Shown here piece after piece: positions 46,086 through 58,300 of a DNA stretch of 64,000 nt; positions within the stretch are counted from its first letter, which is position 1, and the number at the start of each line of letters is the position of its first letter. Under the pieces are notes generated by a model, which saw only the letters and a program-made list of their open reading frames with translations, was not told the DNA's origin and searched no databases. Source of the stretch: Coptis chinensis (Eukaryota; Streptophyta; Magnoliopsida; Ranunculales; Ranunculaceae); contig CM027380.1 in the NCBI GenBank assembly GCA_015680905.1, positions 105,305,001 to 105,369,000 of the forward strand. Reading direction: 5' to 3'. The position numbers and the translations under genes were made by a program.

Positions 46086-46631
46086 TCACCAAATTTATTT
46101 TATTTATAAATATAACGTAGAGGGGTGAAACTGATATTTAAAAAAAAAAAAAATTATGCTTTATATCTATAATAACACGAAGGGGTAAAACATGTATTTA
46201 AAAAAAATGTAAAAAGGTCGGGCCAACTTATTTTATCCTTGAGGGTTACTAAAATTGAAATAGTGGGTTCGTAGGCTACTTAATGTTGGAATTTTTCATT
46301 GGGAGTTACTAAAAAAAATCAGAACAAGTTTGTAGACAGGCAACTGTTTGTTGTCCACAAAACATCAAGTGCTGATTGGTGGTTTTGCTGCCCGAAAAAT
46401 TTGTTTTTCTGCCCAAAAGTTGATTAGGCCAATGAAAAGTTGATGTTTGTGGACAAGTCTGTCTACAAATTCGTTCTAAAAAAAAAATAGCATCCTCTAG
46501 AGTTGGTTTAGCCTGAAATTGATCCTCTGGACTATTCTCTTGGTTGAATATGGCAGTCTCAAATGCCATCAACGTCATCTTCAACGATGTCGGAAATAAA
46601 AACTATATATAGTATGCAAAAGTTACCATCC

Positions 46632-48310
46632 TGTAGACACCCCATTTTTGCACCCCAGGCATAATTCATTCATGATTTTGCCTTGAATTAAATTTGATCA
46701 TATAAGGTGATTTGCTTTCTAGAGTCTTCATTTCTACATCAATCTTCTTTCTTTTCATCTTCTTTTAGCGTCTTTAGACTCTCCTTATCATGTTCTAGCT
46801 ATGGCTGAAGTTTCGTTGCTTTCTGAATTTTGAGCTGAAAATTATCAAAATGCCCCTATAACCCTTTGGAGCCCAAATCTCGTTTTTTCCACTCTTTCTT
46901 TAGATGAGATTATTTCATATTTGAATTCCTCTTGAAAAATCCTTCGAAATGAGTACAAGCTTGCCTAGGTTCCTTTTGGATTTCAGAAACCCTAATCTTG
47001 CCATATCCCGTTTCAGCCCGTTGTGCGCGCTGTTCAGTGCAATATATTATTGGAGTAAGATTTCGACCCAAGGGTATTTTAAAGAGTTTATGGACCTTCC
47101 TAATGGATTCATGAACAACTTTTGTGAAGAAGAGTTTGCCTAATTTTGACCCGGTCAAAGGGAATTTGCAACGTTGAAAATATGGTCAAAATGGGTTTTT
47201 TTGTGGATTTTGGACTTGTGCTTGTGGGCTGTGGATCCAGCTCGAGTTGGACCTTTTCATTAGGGTTTCTAGCCCATTTTCAAGCCTCCAAAAACCTAGA
47301 TAACCTTCCTTATTTGTTTGATTTGATTTGATCCCAAAAATCAAGAATATTCTAGAGAATATGCCATTTTGGAGCCAAGTTTGGAAACCCTGGATTATGG
47401 GCTCATTAAGGACGTGTAGGGCTTGATTTTTTGCCCTAATCCATCTGAAATATCCAAAAACCAAGGGCCAAGATCGCACCCCTTATCCCACCTCTTGAAT
47501 CAAGGGCCAGATTTAGGAGGTGCAACCAGAAAGATATCAAGCCATTGGATTTTTCTTCATCAACACTCAGCCATTGGATCAAACTCATTACCATATTTGA
47601 ATCCACGCCCAAAAGCTATAAATATGGGTCTCAACCGTCTCATTCACCCACAAAAAAGAATCTAGAGCAAGCTAGAGCTAGTAATTCGGAGTTAATAATC
47701 TGGACCTAGTTATTCAGAGCTAATAACCTTCTTTTCTTTAGTGTTCTTCATTTTTTCTTTCTAGTTCTTCATTTTAGCCTTTTTTTTCTTCTCGTCGATA
47801 TTGAGTAGAAACTTCTTTTCACCAAAAGTTGTTTTTTCTCTCAAATCACCTGTTTCAATCCAAAAATCACAGTTGTCAATTCAAGATCAAGTTTATCATC
47901 AATCAATCAATCTACAATCAAGTATGAGGCAACATTCCGAACAAGGTGACATCTTTCTTTTTTCTTTTATTTCCTTTAGCATTGCATATTAGGTTATTTT
48001 TTTATACCATATAGTTATTAGTTTTTTAATAATTTAGTGAGGATCATCCAACTTGATAGATTAATTTTTCAAGCTTTCTTCGTTTGCTTATCTCAACACG
48101 TTACACCTCAATAGAAGTAAGGCTGGTTTTTACCAGGCGATTGTGGGTGCCTAACACTTTCCCACATCGTACCTTGACTCCCGAACCCAATAATCATCTA
48201 GTTTCGAGGGCAAATCCTTCACATAGGTTTTACTCAACTTTTCCTTGATAAAGTTAGTGGCGACTCTAAAATCAATTGCATAGACCTAGGTACACATTTT
48301 TGCGTGTACA
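46632..48310 (+). mobile_element. Solo LTR of a gypsy-like (Tat/Ogre-type) retrotransposon
   Basis: The element starts TGTAGACACCCCATTTTTGC and ends TTTTTGCGTGTACA. It is flanked on both sides by the perfect 5-bp direct repeat CATCC (46627-46631 and 48311-48315). It holds a TATA box (47617-47624) near its middle and no coding domains. A single LTR with intact target duplication is the usual product of recombination between the two LTRs of a full element. The TGGCGACTC motif near the end is reminiscent of Tat/Ogre LTR junctions; that lineage call is tentative. Confidence 0.88.
47617..47624 (+). promoter_or_regulatory. TATA box of the solo LTR
   Basis: TATAAATA followed by GGGTCTCAACC has the form of an LTR promoter. 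It lies about 985 bp into the 1.68-kb LTR, between U3 and R. Confidence 0.5.
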
Positions 48311-48315
48311 CATCC

Positions 48316-49160
48316 ATTTCGCCCAACCCGAACACGCACACAGACACATATTTTAGGTATTTATTTGTGAATAAGTTGGATATATGGAGGTGTTACTAAA
48401 TTACGAGAAAAATGTGAGAAAAGAATACACTGTTGGGTGATGGATTTTTGTTTGTGTTTAAACTAAACGGAGAGTGAAACACTGTGTTGCAACTTTGCAA
48501 ATAGCCTAGGGTGCAATATAGTATAAGTGTACTTAAAGGTGCAATAATCTATCACAGCTATCACTGTAGGCCATTTTCATGTCACATATAAACGTCATTC
48601 TAACATATGAATAGTATGACTAATCGTCCTGACTGTTAATTAGTTCTTGAACAATGTATTTTGGAATGATCATCTTTGGAATATGAATCCTTTGCATATA
48701 TATAGAGTCGGTTGGAGAGGAATTTTGGATGATCAATCAACCATCGCGCAAATAATACATAGTCGGAAAAGGCTGCAAATTACAAACTACAAAGCTCGTC
48801 ACCAAAAAAAATGTGCACATATTACATAATTTCACCAATTAAAATGTGCACACATTTCATTTGCTTTAGTATTTTGTGCTATGTAATCATGTTGTTTGCA
48901 CAAAACATAGTTAAAGATGAGATTGTTTCAGCAAGATTTGCCTAAACACACGGTTAATGTCCGGAAGTGGTCTTTTCGGAGGAGATTGCGAAGGAGATGG
49001 TTGTTTGGGAGAGTTGAGACCGGACTTTCGTTTTGAAATTGCCTACATACCCAAAGATATTGCTTGGGATCAAGTATCGAGTGCGTAGTTACGGAAAAAT
49101 ACGAATGTTGGATTTTATAGGTAGGATTGGTAATAGTTACTTCCTCGTTCTCCAATATTC
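48316..49160. other. Intergenic, no gene recognised
   Basis: Only short or low-quality frames are present. A long minus-strand frame (48928-49599) is open mainly because the 49379-49760 minisatellite lacks stops in that frame. The part before it matches nothing I recognise. Confidence 0.4.
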
Positions 49161-49164
49161 CAAT

Positions 49165-49320
49165 CGTGGGATGAAGTTGGAGAACTGGCGGGAGAATTGT
49201 CCAATTGTGGGATGAAGTTGGAGAACTGGCGGGAGAACTGTCACACGATATGAAGTTGATGGAAGTGAATCTTGAATGTGGATGAAGTTGTGAATGAAGT
49301 TGTGGACGAAGTTGTGGAAA
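49165..49320 (+). repeat. Short tandem repeats (GGGATGAAGTTGGAGAACTG, GAAGTTGTGGA)
   Basis: GGGATGAAGTTGGAGAACTG occurs twice in tandem with a CCAATTGT prefix, followed by GATGAAGTTGTG-type units. The same unit reappears once near 50351. Confidence 0.8.
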
Positions 49321-49378
49321 ATTTGTTTGACTCATAAAATATGTGCTTGCAATTGATATTGATTTTACGCGTGTAGGT

Positions 49379-49760
49379 ATGTAGGCTTTGAGCATAGGCT
49401 TTGAACATGGGCTCTGAGTGTGGGATTTATTATAGATAAGCTCTGAGCATGGGCTTTGAGTGTGGGCTTTTTGGGCACTGAACATGGGCTTTATTATAGA
49501 TAAGCTATGAGCGTGGGTTTTTTGTAGATAAGCCCTGAGTATGGGCTCTGAGCGTGGGCTTTTTGGGCTCTGAGCATGGGCTTTTTGGGCTCTGAGCATG
49601 GGCTTTATTATAGATAAGCTCTGAGCATGGGCTCTGAGCGTGGGTTTTTTGGGCTCTGAGCATGGACTTTATTATAGATAAGCTATGAGCATGGGCTCTG
49701 AGCGTGGGATTTTTGTAGATAAGCTCTGAGCATGGGCTCTGAGTGTGGGTTTGTATTGAA
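49379..49760 (+). repeat. Minisatellite of GAGCATGGGCT units
   Basis: Irregular tandem units combine GCTCTGAGCATGGGCT, CTGAGCGTGGG, TTTTTTGGG and TTATTATAGATAAG over about 380 bp. The array accounts for a long open minus-strand frame with HAQSP-like repeats. Confidence 0.88.
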
Positions 49761-50319
49761 TTAGGCTTTTATTGGGCCACATTTGTGGGGGCCGGAACAT
49801 CGCCCTCTCTTTGTTACATGGGCAAAGCCTGTGTGGCAAACAAAATTTTTTTTTTTGGAAAATGGATCTTGATGCATGTGTGGATCAATGTAATGTGGAT
49901 GCAAGCATGAAATTGCAAATTACTCTAATTTGGTGTACCTTCTCCATGAATAGAATTTTGGAACTCTTAACCATTTTTTCGGAATTTGTCAAATTCCTGA
50001 ATTTTGATTCATAGAATTTAATTTTTTTACGATCTTCTTGACCAAAGTGAGGCATTGTCTTCTAAGCATTTTTTATTTTGAAAAGATTGTAAGTTTATTC
50101 TTACAGCCATGCCCTTGGGACTTCATGTTTACATGTTCATCTCCTTTTACAACTTCCTTCTGCAAAATCTCAGCCAAAAGTTCCACTTTCTTTTTCATCC
50201 TTCTTTGTATAAAACCTCTGGTGCACTTCACATGATACTTCACATATGCATAAAAGTTTAGTAGATTTCATACCGTCTTGTCCATCTTTGAACCTTCTAT
50301 ATGTCGTGAAAATATATCA

Positions 50320-50448
<129 letters not shown>

Positions 50449-50508
50449 CTAGCAAACTTTGTTTAAACAAACAATTCAATCAATTCCAGCACGGCAATTT
50501 AACTTCAT

Positions 50509-51040
50509 ATGTTAGAAAACATAGCGGCAATTCAATTAGCGGCAAATCAAGCAGGGACAAATCAAGTACAGCCAGTAGCAAATTCAACTACAGCCAGCGG
50601 CAAATCAAGTAGCGGCAATTCAAGCAAATCTGAAGCTGGTAATTCAAGCAGCGGCAATTCAATTAGTGGCAAATCAAGCAGCGATAAATCAAGTACTGAC
50701 CCGATTGGCAAATTCAACTACGACCCGTTGGCAAATTCAACTGACCCGATTGGCAATTCAAGCAAATCCGAAGCTGGTAATTCAAGCAGCGGCAATTCAA
50801 TTTTACTACAGCCAGCAGCAAACTTTCTTCCTAAATATTGATCAGCGGCATTTCAATTCGATTTTAATTCAAACTTTCTTCCTAAATATTGATCAGCAGC
50901 AATTCAATTCTTCGAATTTAAACTTTTTTCCTAAATATTGATTAGCGGCAATTCAATTTTTCCTAAATATTGATCAGCGGCATTTCAATTTGATTCGAAT
51001 TCAAACTTTCTTCCTAACTATTGATCAGCGACAATTCTAA
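50509..51040 (+). repeat. Minisatellites of AGCGGCAATTCAA and CCTAAATATTGATCAGCGGC units
   Basis: The first 310 bp are built from GGCAATTCAAGCAGC and GGCAAATTCAACTA units and encode a Ser/Asn/Gly-rich frame. The next about 210 bp hold four units of roughly 50-60 bp with ACTTTCTTCCTAAATATTGA and TCAGCGGCAATTC. Proteins read from them are low-complexity and probably not real. Confidence 0.82.
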
Positions 51041-51760
51041 ATATCATTTGGATCAACGGCATTCCAGAAAACACACATCCAGCGGTATTTCAATTTGAAG
51101 GGATCGGCCGTAACAGCAGAAAATCAATCGAAGGGATCGGCAGCTCAAAGTTTATGGGATTGATTGAAGTACACTTGCCGATCTTTATTGCCTTGAATGC
51201 CAACAGAAAATCCCTGAACTTATCTTCTCATTCTGCTATAAATCTCTTTGGTTACGACTCAAAACACAACGACCAATTACAACCCCTCGTTAAACAATTG
51301 ATATGGCGATTCATCGGTACCCATATAAGCTTGAATAGTTCATAGGCTTTAATTCAACTTCTTCAAAAGAATATCCTGTTGGTTGGGATCGGTAACATGC
51401 GACTTTAATTCTTTCACTCAGTTCAGTTTGATTCAATGGCTTGCTTATTATGAGTTGTGAGTGAAGCAAGGTTGTTAAGGTAAATGTGAAACTAAGGTGC
51501 CAAAGGCCTATATTGCTTGTGGCGAGAGGAGAGGTGCACTTCCAATTGAAGACTTTCGTGTAAAACAAAAGCGTGAAATACCATCGGGGAGCCTTAGGTA
51601 CCGATTTCTACAATAAAATTAGTTGTGAAATACCATATCATCGATGGCAAATGGAAACCTATTGTTTGTGAAATACCCAGCACATGATTATAATGGAAAC
51701 CAATGAATTTTATTGTTTGTGAAACAAAAGGTAACCTATTGGTTTATGTTTCTTATGAGA
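51041..51760. other. Unassigned, may include start of the copia LTR
   Basis: No gene is recognised. Repeated GTGAAATACCA motifs occur at 51570-51690. The LTR that ends at 52514 should begin somewhere in or near this stretch, but no clear TGTTGTGAATATAAC-like start was found. Confidence 0.3.
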
Positions 51761-52516
51761 GTCCTTGGATATAAAAAGAAAGCAAATCGGCTCATCATCA
51801 GTCATAAAACTGAGAGAGAAGAAAATAAAATAAAAAAATAAAACAAAGTTATGATATGTAGAGAAAAAAGATGTTTTCTCATTCTGGTGTGAAGGGCGCG
51901 ACTCGCTTCATTTGGACAAGACAGCGACCAGCTCATGCATTGGTGACTTTTGAGGAGCTCTTCGAATTAACCGACGCTCTACCTTATTTAAGCACGAATT
52001 TGCTTTTTTCGGAAGTTTTCTGAAATAGGATAAATATAGGTGCATTTGGTGACTTACTGAGCTCTTGGTATGACCCAAGCTCCAGATTTAAGCCTAATTT
52101 GCTTTTTTTCGGAAGTTTTCTGAAATAGGATAAATATAGATTTTTTCTGTAGAAACCTAACTTTTCCAAAACAAAGAAAGAGAGATTATAAGTGAGCAAT
52201 TCTTTGTGAGTTGAGTGTTCATTATTTGTGAGTGAATTGAGAGACTTGTAATCTGTTACTCTAGACATCTAGTAAAGCTTGGAACTCGCAGTGTGGACGT
52301 ATGCAAATTGCCGAACCACGATATATCTCGTCTTGTAGTTTGTTCTTCTTTTATATTAATTGTTTTACTTTAGATACTTGTTATTTGATATTGAGAAGTG
52401 TTGGGATTACTTTGGAGGGTGTTGAAGCCTTGTCTAGTAAGAAGGATCGATTCTTGTGTAAGATTGATCTATTGTAGTGGGTAACGTTGTTTCCACAGTG
52501 TTATATTCACAACAAT

Positions 52517-52528
52517 TGGTATCAGAGC
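52517..52528 (+). other. Primer binding site, initiator tRNA-Met
   Basis: TGGTATCAGAGC, the standard site of plant copia elements complementary to the 3' end of initiator tRNA-Met, lies two bases after the LTR end. Confidence 0.88.
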
Positions 52529-52623
52529 ATAGGTTTACGACCTAGGAATTTGTGTAGACAAGGTGTTCGATTAAATTTCAGAGTTAAATTTTTTTTTTGG
52601 GTTATTGTGTGTAACTTAAAAAA

Positions 52624-53370
52624 ATGGGTCCCAAGATGTCAAATGCTAAGTTTGAATTAGAGAAGTTTAATGGGAAAAATAATTTTGGGATTTAGAGAAT
52701 CCAAGTAAGGGACATCCTCATCCAACAAGGTTTGCATAAGGCTTTAAAGGGGATTAAATCTAAGGCAGCGAGTATGAGTGATGATGATTGGGAAGAGTTC
52801 GATCTACAAGCTTGTTCATCAATCCGGTTGTGTCTTGTTAATGAGGTTATGTATAGTGTGATAGGAGAAGATACCGCTGCCGGTATTTGGCTCAAGCTAG
52901 AGTCTATGTATATGACCAAGAGCATGACTAACAAGATGTACCTTAAGAAGCGTCTTTATCGGTACATGATAGTGGATGGTTCAATGATACAAGAGCCGTT
53001 AGTGAGTTCCGTCGACGCCTAATGGATTATTTGAATGTTGGCATGAAGATGGATGATGAGGATTAAGCAACATGTTTAATATTCTCTTTGTCAGAAAGCT
53101 ATGAGCATCTAATGACTAACTTTATGAACAGAGAAGATGTAGATCTCGACGAAGTTCAAATTGCGCTTCTTTCTTATGAGTTGATGAAGAAGACACGAGT
53201 TGAGAATAACATTGATGAAGAAGACACGAGTTAGTGGCAAGAGGAAATTCGTATGACTAGAATTCTACAAGCAATGGAAATTCTAGGTCCAAGTCAAAGA
53301 AGCCTTTAAAACATGTACAGTGCTACAATTGCAATGAAAAGGGACATTGCATGAAGTAATTGTCCTCACC
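52624..53370 (+). pseudogene. Copia gag remnant with zinc knuckle
   Basis: The frame begins MGPKMSNAKFELEKFNGKNN at 52624, has one in-frame stop where W is expected (52694), and continues LIQQGLHKALKGIKSKA and WLKLESMYMTKSMTNKMYL, typical of the copia gag (UBN2-type) domain. A CCHC zinc knuckle (CYNCNEKGHC) lies near 53321. Frameshifts near 53000 and a stop after the knuckle make it non-functional as read. Confidence 0.8.
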
Positions 53371-53439
53371 CAAGAAAGAGAAGAAAGAGATGATGGAGGA
53401 AGAAAGGTAAGACAAAAATTGAGGCAAATTATGCTTGTG

Positions 53440-53648
53440 CGGGGAAGGGGATGAGTTCAGATCTTTGTGTGTCCACACAAGACTATATGACCGAAAGGTG
53501 GATTTTTGATTTAGGATGTTCCTATCATATGTGCCCAAATAGAAAGTGGTTTACTTCTTATGAGAGCATTGATGGTGGTTCCATTTTGATGGGTAATGGC
53601 GTTGTTTGTAAGGCGACGGTAGGAATTGGAACTATAACGGGTCAAGAT
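53440..53648 (+). pseudogene. Copia protease start, cut at 53648
   Basis: [18 protein letters not shown] stands at the protease catalytic site, with DLGCS in place of the usual D-S-G-C-S. The following [14 protein letters not shown] stretch fits the linker. The frame ends when the duplicated segment begins. Confidence 0.75.
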
Positions 53649-54557
53649 GTGTGAGGATATAAAACAAACCTTTACCGATTAGGAGACCAAACCGCTTCCA
53701 CTGAAAATGTGAAAAGGCTCCAAGTTTGTAATATTCAGTACAAGCGGCAACCGGTAGGAATATTAAGAGGTTGAAAAGGCCTAAATATCCAAGTAGTTCG
53801 CCATACTCACACGCCCACACTTTTCATCCTCGTCTGGTATCCTCTTACGAATAATGGTGATAAATGAAGCATACAAGCATCGCGGGAAGCAAGAGCAAGA
53901 ATGTCACCAAGCGGAGGCTTTGTATCAATGACACTTAATTCAGATTCCATATCACCCAAGTGACAATTACCGTTCCTCCAAAACATAAAAGGATGCTTAC
54001 TAACTTTAGCAATGTGAACCTCTCTCCCAAGAATATAGAGAGAGCAAAAAGGTAAAAAGGCTAGATGTCTTTGTTTAAGGCGGTATTTGACTGCGGGGAG
54101 AAAATAATATTAATTACAAGCTAGAAGCGAGGAAACACGAAAGCGGCATCTCTACCACATGTAACTAGACTTCATATATTTGATGAATTTGATGGTCATC
54201 ACCGTGTTATTCGTTATTGAGGATCACCTAAGTTTGGAGATTATTTATTTTTCAGGTGATATAGGAACTAAAATTAGAATACCAAATGGTGTTCAAGAAG
54301 GAAGACCGAATGGAAACATATATGGGGAACCTCCTAGGCATGTTTATTTGTGAGTTGTTAGTAGGATTCCTTAGATAATATGTAGTTTACAAACATCCGC
54401 TTGAAAACGGAATGAGGAGTAGACACATTACTAGTACCCTCCCGATACTATGTAAATCTTTTCCGGTTTATTGTAGTTACTTAACTAGCCAAAATAATGT
54501 AAGCAATTTAGATTAAACTGATGCATAATCAACAAATGCTAAAAGTATTTAGACACG
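53649..54557. repeat. Duplicated 0.9-kb segment, copy 2 (other copy 7621-8518)
   Basis: It matches 7621-8518 in the same orientation. Differences are concentrated at CAG and CTG sites, which here read CGG, CCG or CG. It retains 14 bases missing from copy 1. Confidence 0.9.
53670..54060 (-). pseudogene. SLC35F5-like transporter exon, second copy
   Basis: The exon is bounded by the same acceptor and donor as copy 1. It retains LLCFGGTVIV, missing from copy 1, but has a frame break just after it, where CAGC in copy 1 reads CAC here. Further single-base losses occur near 53700 and 53740. No neighbouring exons are present, and copia sequence lies on both sides. It is a captured or transposed gene fragment. 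Confidence 0.72.
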
Positions 54558-54611
54558 CCTTCTTGTCACACTTGTATACTTGAGAGAGAGATTGGAACAG
54601 AGATATGAAAG

Positions 54612-55295
54612 TGTTGGAGTTATCCCTCACATGAGGGAGAGAACCGGAGCGACGTAAACGGGCAAACTTCGACATCGCGTTAGAAGTCGAGGCCAGCTCG
54701 CCTTTCGGCCAGAGGCGACTTCGCTCGAGTTCGATAACATAGAGGCGACCCGCTCAAAGTGGCCAGCGCTCGGCTTCAGTCTTGTAGCGACTTTCGCTCA
54801 AAGGGAAGAGCGCCTTGCCAGTCAGGTCTTTTTCGTGGGCTTGCTACGGTATCCATGAATTTGGTTTTGGAGATAAAAACCAAAAATCAAAGGTTTTGGA
54901 AAACCAAACCAGACGAACCAAACAAGTCAGGAAGGATTGGAATCCATACTAAAACAAAGAGAGAGAACCTTCTGAGGAGAGACAACCCTGTAAAGAGATA
55001 AAGAGTGATCTAGTAAAGGTGAGAGGCGAAAAGGAGAGATTGTAATCTTCCTTCCCCACTTTATTAAGACCCCGCTCTTGTGGAAGTAGGCATCATTGGC
55101 GAACCACGGTAAATCTTTGTGTTGTGGTTTGCTTTAACCGCTTTACATTATTATACATTTGTTAATAGTTGTTTTAGCGAGTTGGGCATGTTAGTATAGG
55201 TTGTAGTTGATATTTAGATTTTATCCGGAGTTGAAGTGAGTTCATACAAGTTATCGTGTAGTGGGGAACCGATTGCTATTGGTGTAATCCCAACA
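54612..55295 (+). repeat. 5' LTR of the 54.6-60.2 kb copia element
   Basis: Matches 59522-60182 over its whole length with scattered small indels, many in CG-rich blocks between 54660 and 54800. Confidence 0.92.
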
Positions 55296-55297
55296 AG

Positions 55298-55309
55298 TGG
55301 TATCGAGCC
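55298..55309 (+). other. Primer binding site, altered initiator-tRNA-Met type
   Basis: TGGTATCGAGCC two bases after the LTR equals TGGTATCAGAGC with the A of CAG missing. The same change is seen at 17777. Confidence 0.7.
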
Positions 55310-55399
55310 TTGGTTAGAATAGCCTAGGGGGTTATCGAATCTTGGTGAGGAAGGTGTTTGCGAAATTCACGAGAGAAGATTTGAGGTTAAATAACTTGT

Positions 55400-58300
55400 A
55401 GAGATGGACCATTAAAGTGAACACTTCATTATGATGAGTCCGAATAGGAAGAACTACACCATCCGGAAAGCCAAGATGGAAGACTTGCTATCTTGCAAGG
55501 ACTTGGCACTTCCATTGAGAATGAGGGAGTAAAACCGAAAAAAGGCGATGAAATTTGAGTGGAAAAAGCTTGTGAGAAAAGCTATTGGGTACATTCGACA
55601 ATGGATAGGCGGCGGTGTCTTTCACCATGTGGCCTAAGAGACTACTGACGCCTTGGTCTATGGAAGAAACTTCGAAGACCTTTATGAGAGGAAGTCGGGT
55701 GGAAACAAAGTGCTAGTCGTTAAGAAGTTTGCGGAACCACGAGAAGTACCAAGAAGGTTCTTCAATGTGCGAGCATCTTAATGAAGTCTGAGAATATCAT
55801 CAATCGGATGCATTTGATGAAGATCAATTTGGGAGGCGAAGTTGAGGCTTTGTTTCTATTAGGCTCTAGAAAGTTGGGAGACATTAGCGGTTTCTCTACA
55901 TGGAGCGACCAAGGATGGAATTGTTACCATGGAGATGGCTACCCGTCTTTGTTGAATGAGGAGACTAGAAGGAGTGCAAGAAGCGGCTCTTCTAACTCGA
56001 GGTCCTTTTCACGAGAAAGCGGGGGAGGTCGGGCGAAAACCATCTCGTTCTAGAGGTGATGATGAAGTAAATCTAGGGGTGAAGCTAGAACTCTAAAAGG
56101 CGAGAGAGACAATGTTACTATTGTGCCACCAAAGGCCACTTCGGATATGAGTCTGCGAGAACGAAGAAGAGGGATGAGAAGAATAATTGTGTACATGAAG
56201 ACATGGTGCGAGAGGAGGCGGAAACACAGGTGAGATACTACCGCACTAGTCGGCGACCTAGTGGGAATTGTGTCGATGTGGTGTGTCTTTGTCTTAGTAC
56301 CTCATGTCGGGATCTGAGTGGGTGATAGATCTACGGGGAGCATCTATCCGTCACACGCGCCCGAGGGGATTCTTCACTACTACAATTTGTGGTGAATATG
56401 GTGAAGTAAGGATGGGTAGCGATTGGAGTCTCGAAGATTATAGGCATTGGAGATGTTCATGTAGAAACCAATGTCGGCTACACCTTGACACTCAAGGATG
56501 TAAAGACATGTCCACGACATACGGCTAAGCCTAATTTGGCGGGGAAATTAGATGATGATGGCTTTGTAAACTCGTTTGGTAGCGGGGTATGGAACCCGAC
56601 CCGAGAGGTTCCATTGTAGCGGCGACGAGGAGGAAAAACTTGCTCTCTTTACAAAACATAGGCTAGTTTGTGTAAAGCAGAAGCCGAATCTTGGTGAAGA
56701 AGAAGCTTCATCATCGAGCGTGGCACAAGAGGCGTGTCACGTGGGCATAAAAGGGATGGAAGTTCTTGCTAAGCAAAAGGCCATGCCCGGACATTAAAGG
56801 TACACATTTAAGTACATGTACTCATTGTTTGGTAGGAAAGCAACGGGGTGTCTTTCCAAAGATTCCGTCTCCGCGAAAGGACAACATCCTTGAGCTAGTG
56901 CACACGGACTTATGTGGTCTATGAGAGTGAAGTCCCCGGGGGGAGCCGTACTTCTTGACATTCATTGATGATCGTCAAGAAAGATATGGGCCTATAGTCG
57001 AAGACCAAGGATGAAGTACTTGGCGTGTTTGAAAATTCCACGGCATGGTGGAAAAGAGGCTGGGAAGTTGTTGAAGTGTATTCGCTCGGATAATGGGGGT
57101 GAGTACATTGGGCCATTTGAAGAGTATTGCGAGTCATGGGATTCGTCATGAAAGCGGACCGTTCCCAAGACCCGCGCATGAGAATGGAATAGCGAGAGAA
57201 TGAACCGTACCATTGTAGAGAGGATAAGATGCATGCTATCTCACTCTAAGCTACCTAGAAACTCTTGGGTAGAAGCAATCGCGTCTGGTCGTGCATGTGA
57301 TCAAACTGTCACCGAAGCAAAGCCTCACGAATAGTGATTATCCGGAGAGTATGGTCGAGGCAGAGATGTTGATTATGGATACTTGAGGGTATTTGGGTGC
57401 GGGGCATTTGTGCATATTAGAAGGATGAGAGATCAAGCTTGATGACAAAGCCAAGCGGTGCATTTTACGGGTTATGGAGATGAAAAGTTTGGTTACAAAC
57501 TCTATGATCCGATTAACAAGAAGGTGATCGAAGTCGAGATGTTGTGTTCTTGGAAGACCAAACCATAGCGGACTTTGAGGGAGGGTGAGAAGCTACAAGC
57601 TTTCACCGATGATCTTGTTAATGAGAACCGGAGTTTCTTGTGGAGCGTCGCGAGAGAAGGCATTGAGAATCTGCAGAGAACCATGAGTTTGAAGCTCATG
57701 ATGAAAATCTATTGCTCATAATGGGATAGAACCTATTGGTATAGAAGATGCGGATGAGATGCATGAACCACCACCGAGCAAAAGCGAAGTGTATCCTCCC
57801 GAGGCACCGGCCGAGATGGGGCAAGGAGTCCGGCGAAGAGAGACTAAAGCTTCAACCGGTATCCACCACATGCGTCACGTGCTACTATCGGATGGTGGAG
57901 AACCTATGTACTATCAAGAGGCACTTGAAAGTGCAGGACAAAGAAAAGTGGTTGAAGGCCATGCATGGCGAGATGGATTCTTTGCATAAGAATCACACTT
58001 ATGAGTTAGTTGAGAAACCAGCGGGGAGAAAAGTTCTCAAGAATAAGTGGATATACAAAGTCAAGCATGAGGGAGAACAATCCTCACCCAAGGCACAAAG
58101 CTTCGCTTGTTGTGAAGGGATTCGGTCAAAGGAAAGGAATTGACTTTGATGAGATTTTTCTCTGTGTAGTGAAGATGACTTCTATCGAGGGTGGTATTGG
58201 GTATGGCGCAAAGTATGAACCTAGAGGTTGAAGCGACTAGATGTTAAGACAACTTTTCTTCATGGAGACCTTGAAGAAGATGTCTACATGGACCCGACCC

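Larger units (their letters stand above)
51771..53648 (+). mobile_element. Truncated Ty1/copia element (5' LTR end, gag, protease start)
   Basis: A probable LTR promoter TATA (TATAAAAAG at 51771) and an LTR end at 52514 (TATATTCACAACA) are followed directly by a perfect primer site, then gag and the beginning of protease. Coding similarity stops at 53648, where the duplicated SLC35F segment begins. No matching 3' LTR exists in the window, so the rest has been lost or lies elsewhere. Confidence 0.8.

Noticed and set aside
48928..49599. A 223-codon open frame on the minus strand
   Set aside because: Half of it is the translated GAGCATGGGCT minisatellite and the rest has no recognisable domain, so it is open by repeat structure, not by selection.
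50509..50841. A 110-codon plus-strand frame rich in Ser, Asn and Gly
   Set aside because: It is a direct translation of short tandem repeats, with no signal peptide, domain or gene signals.
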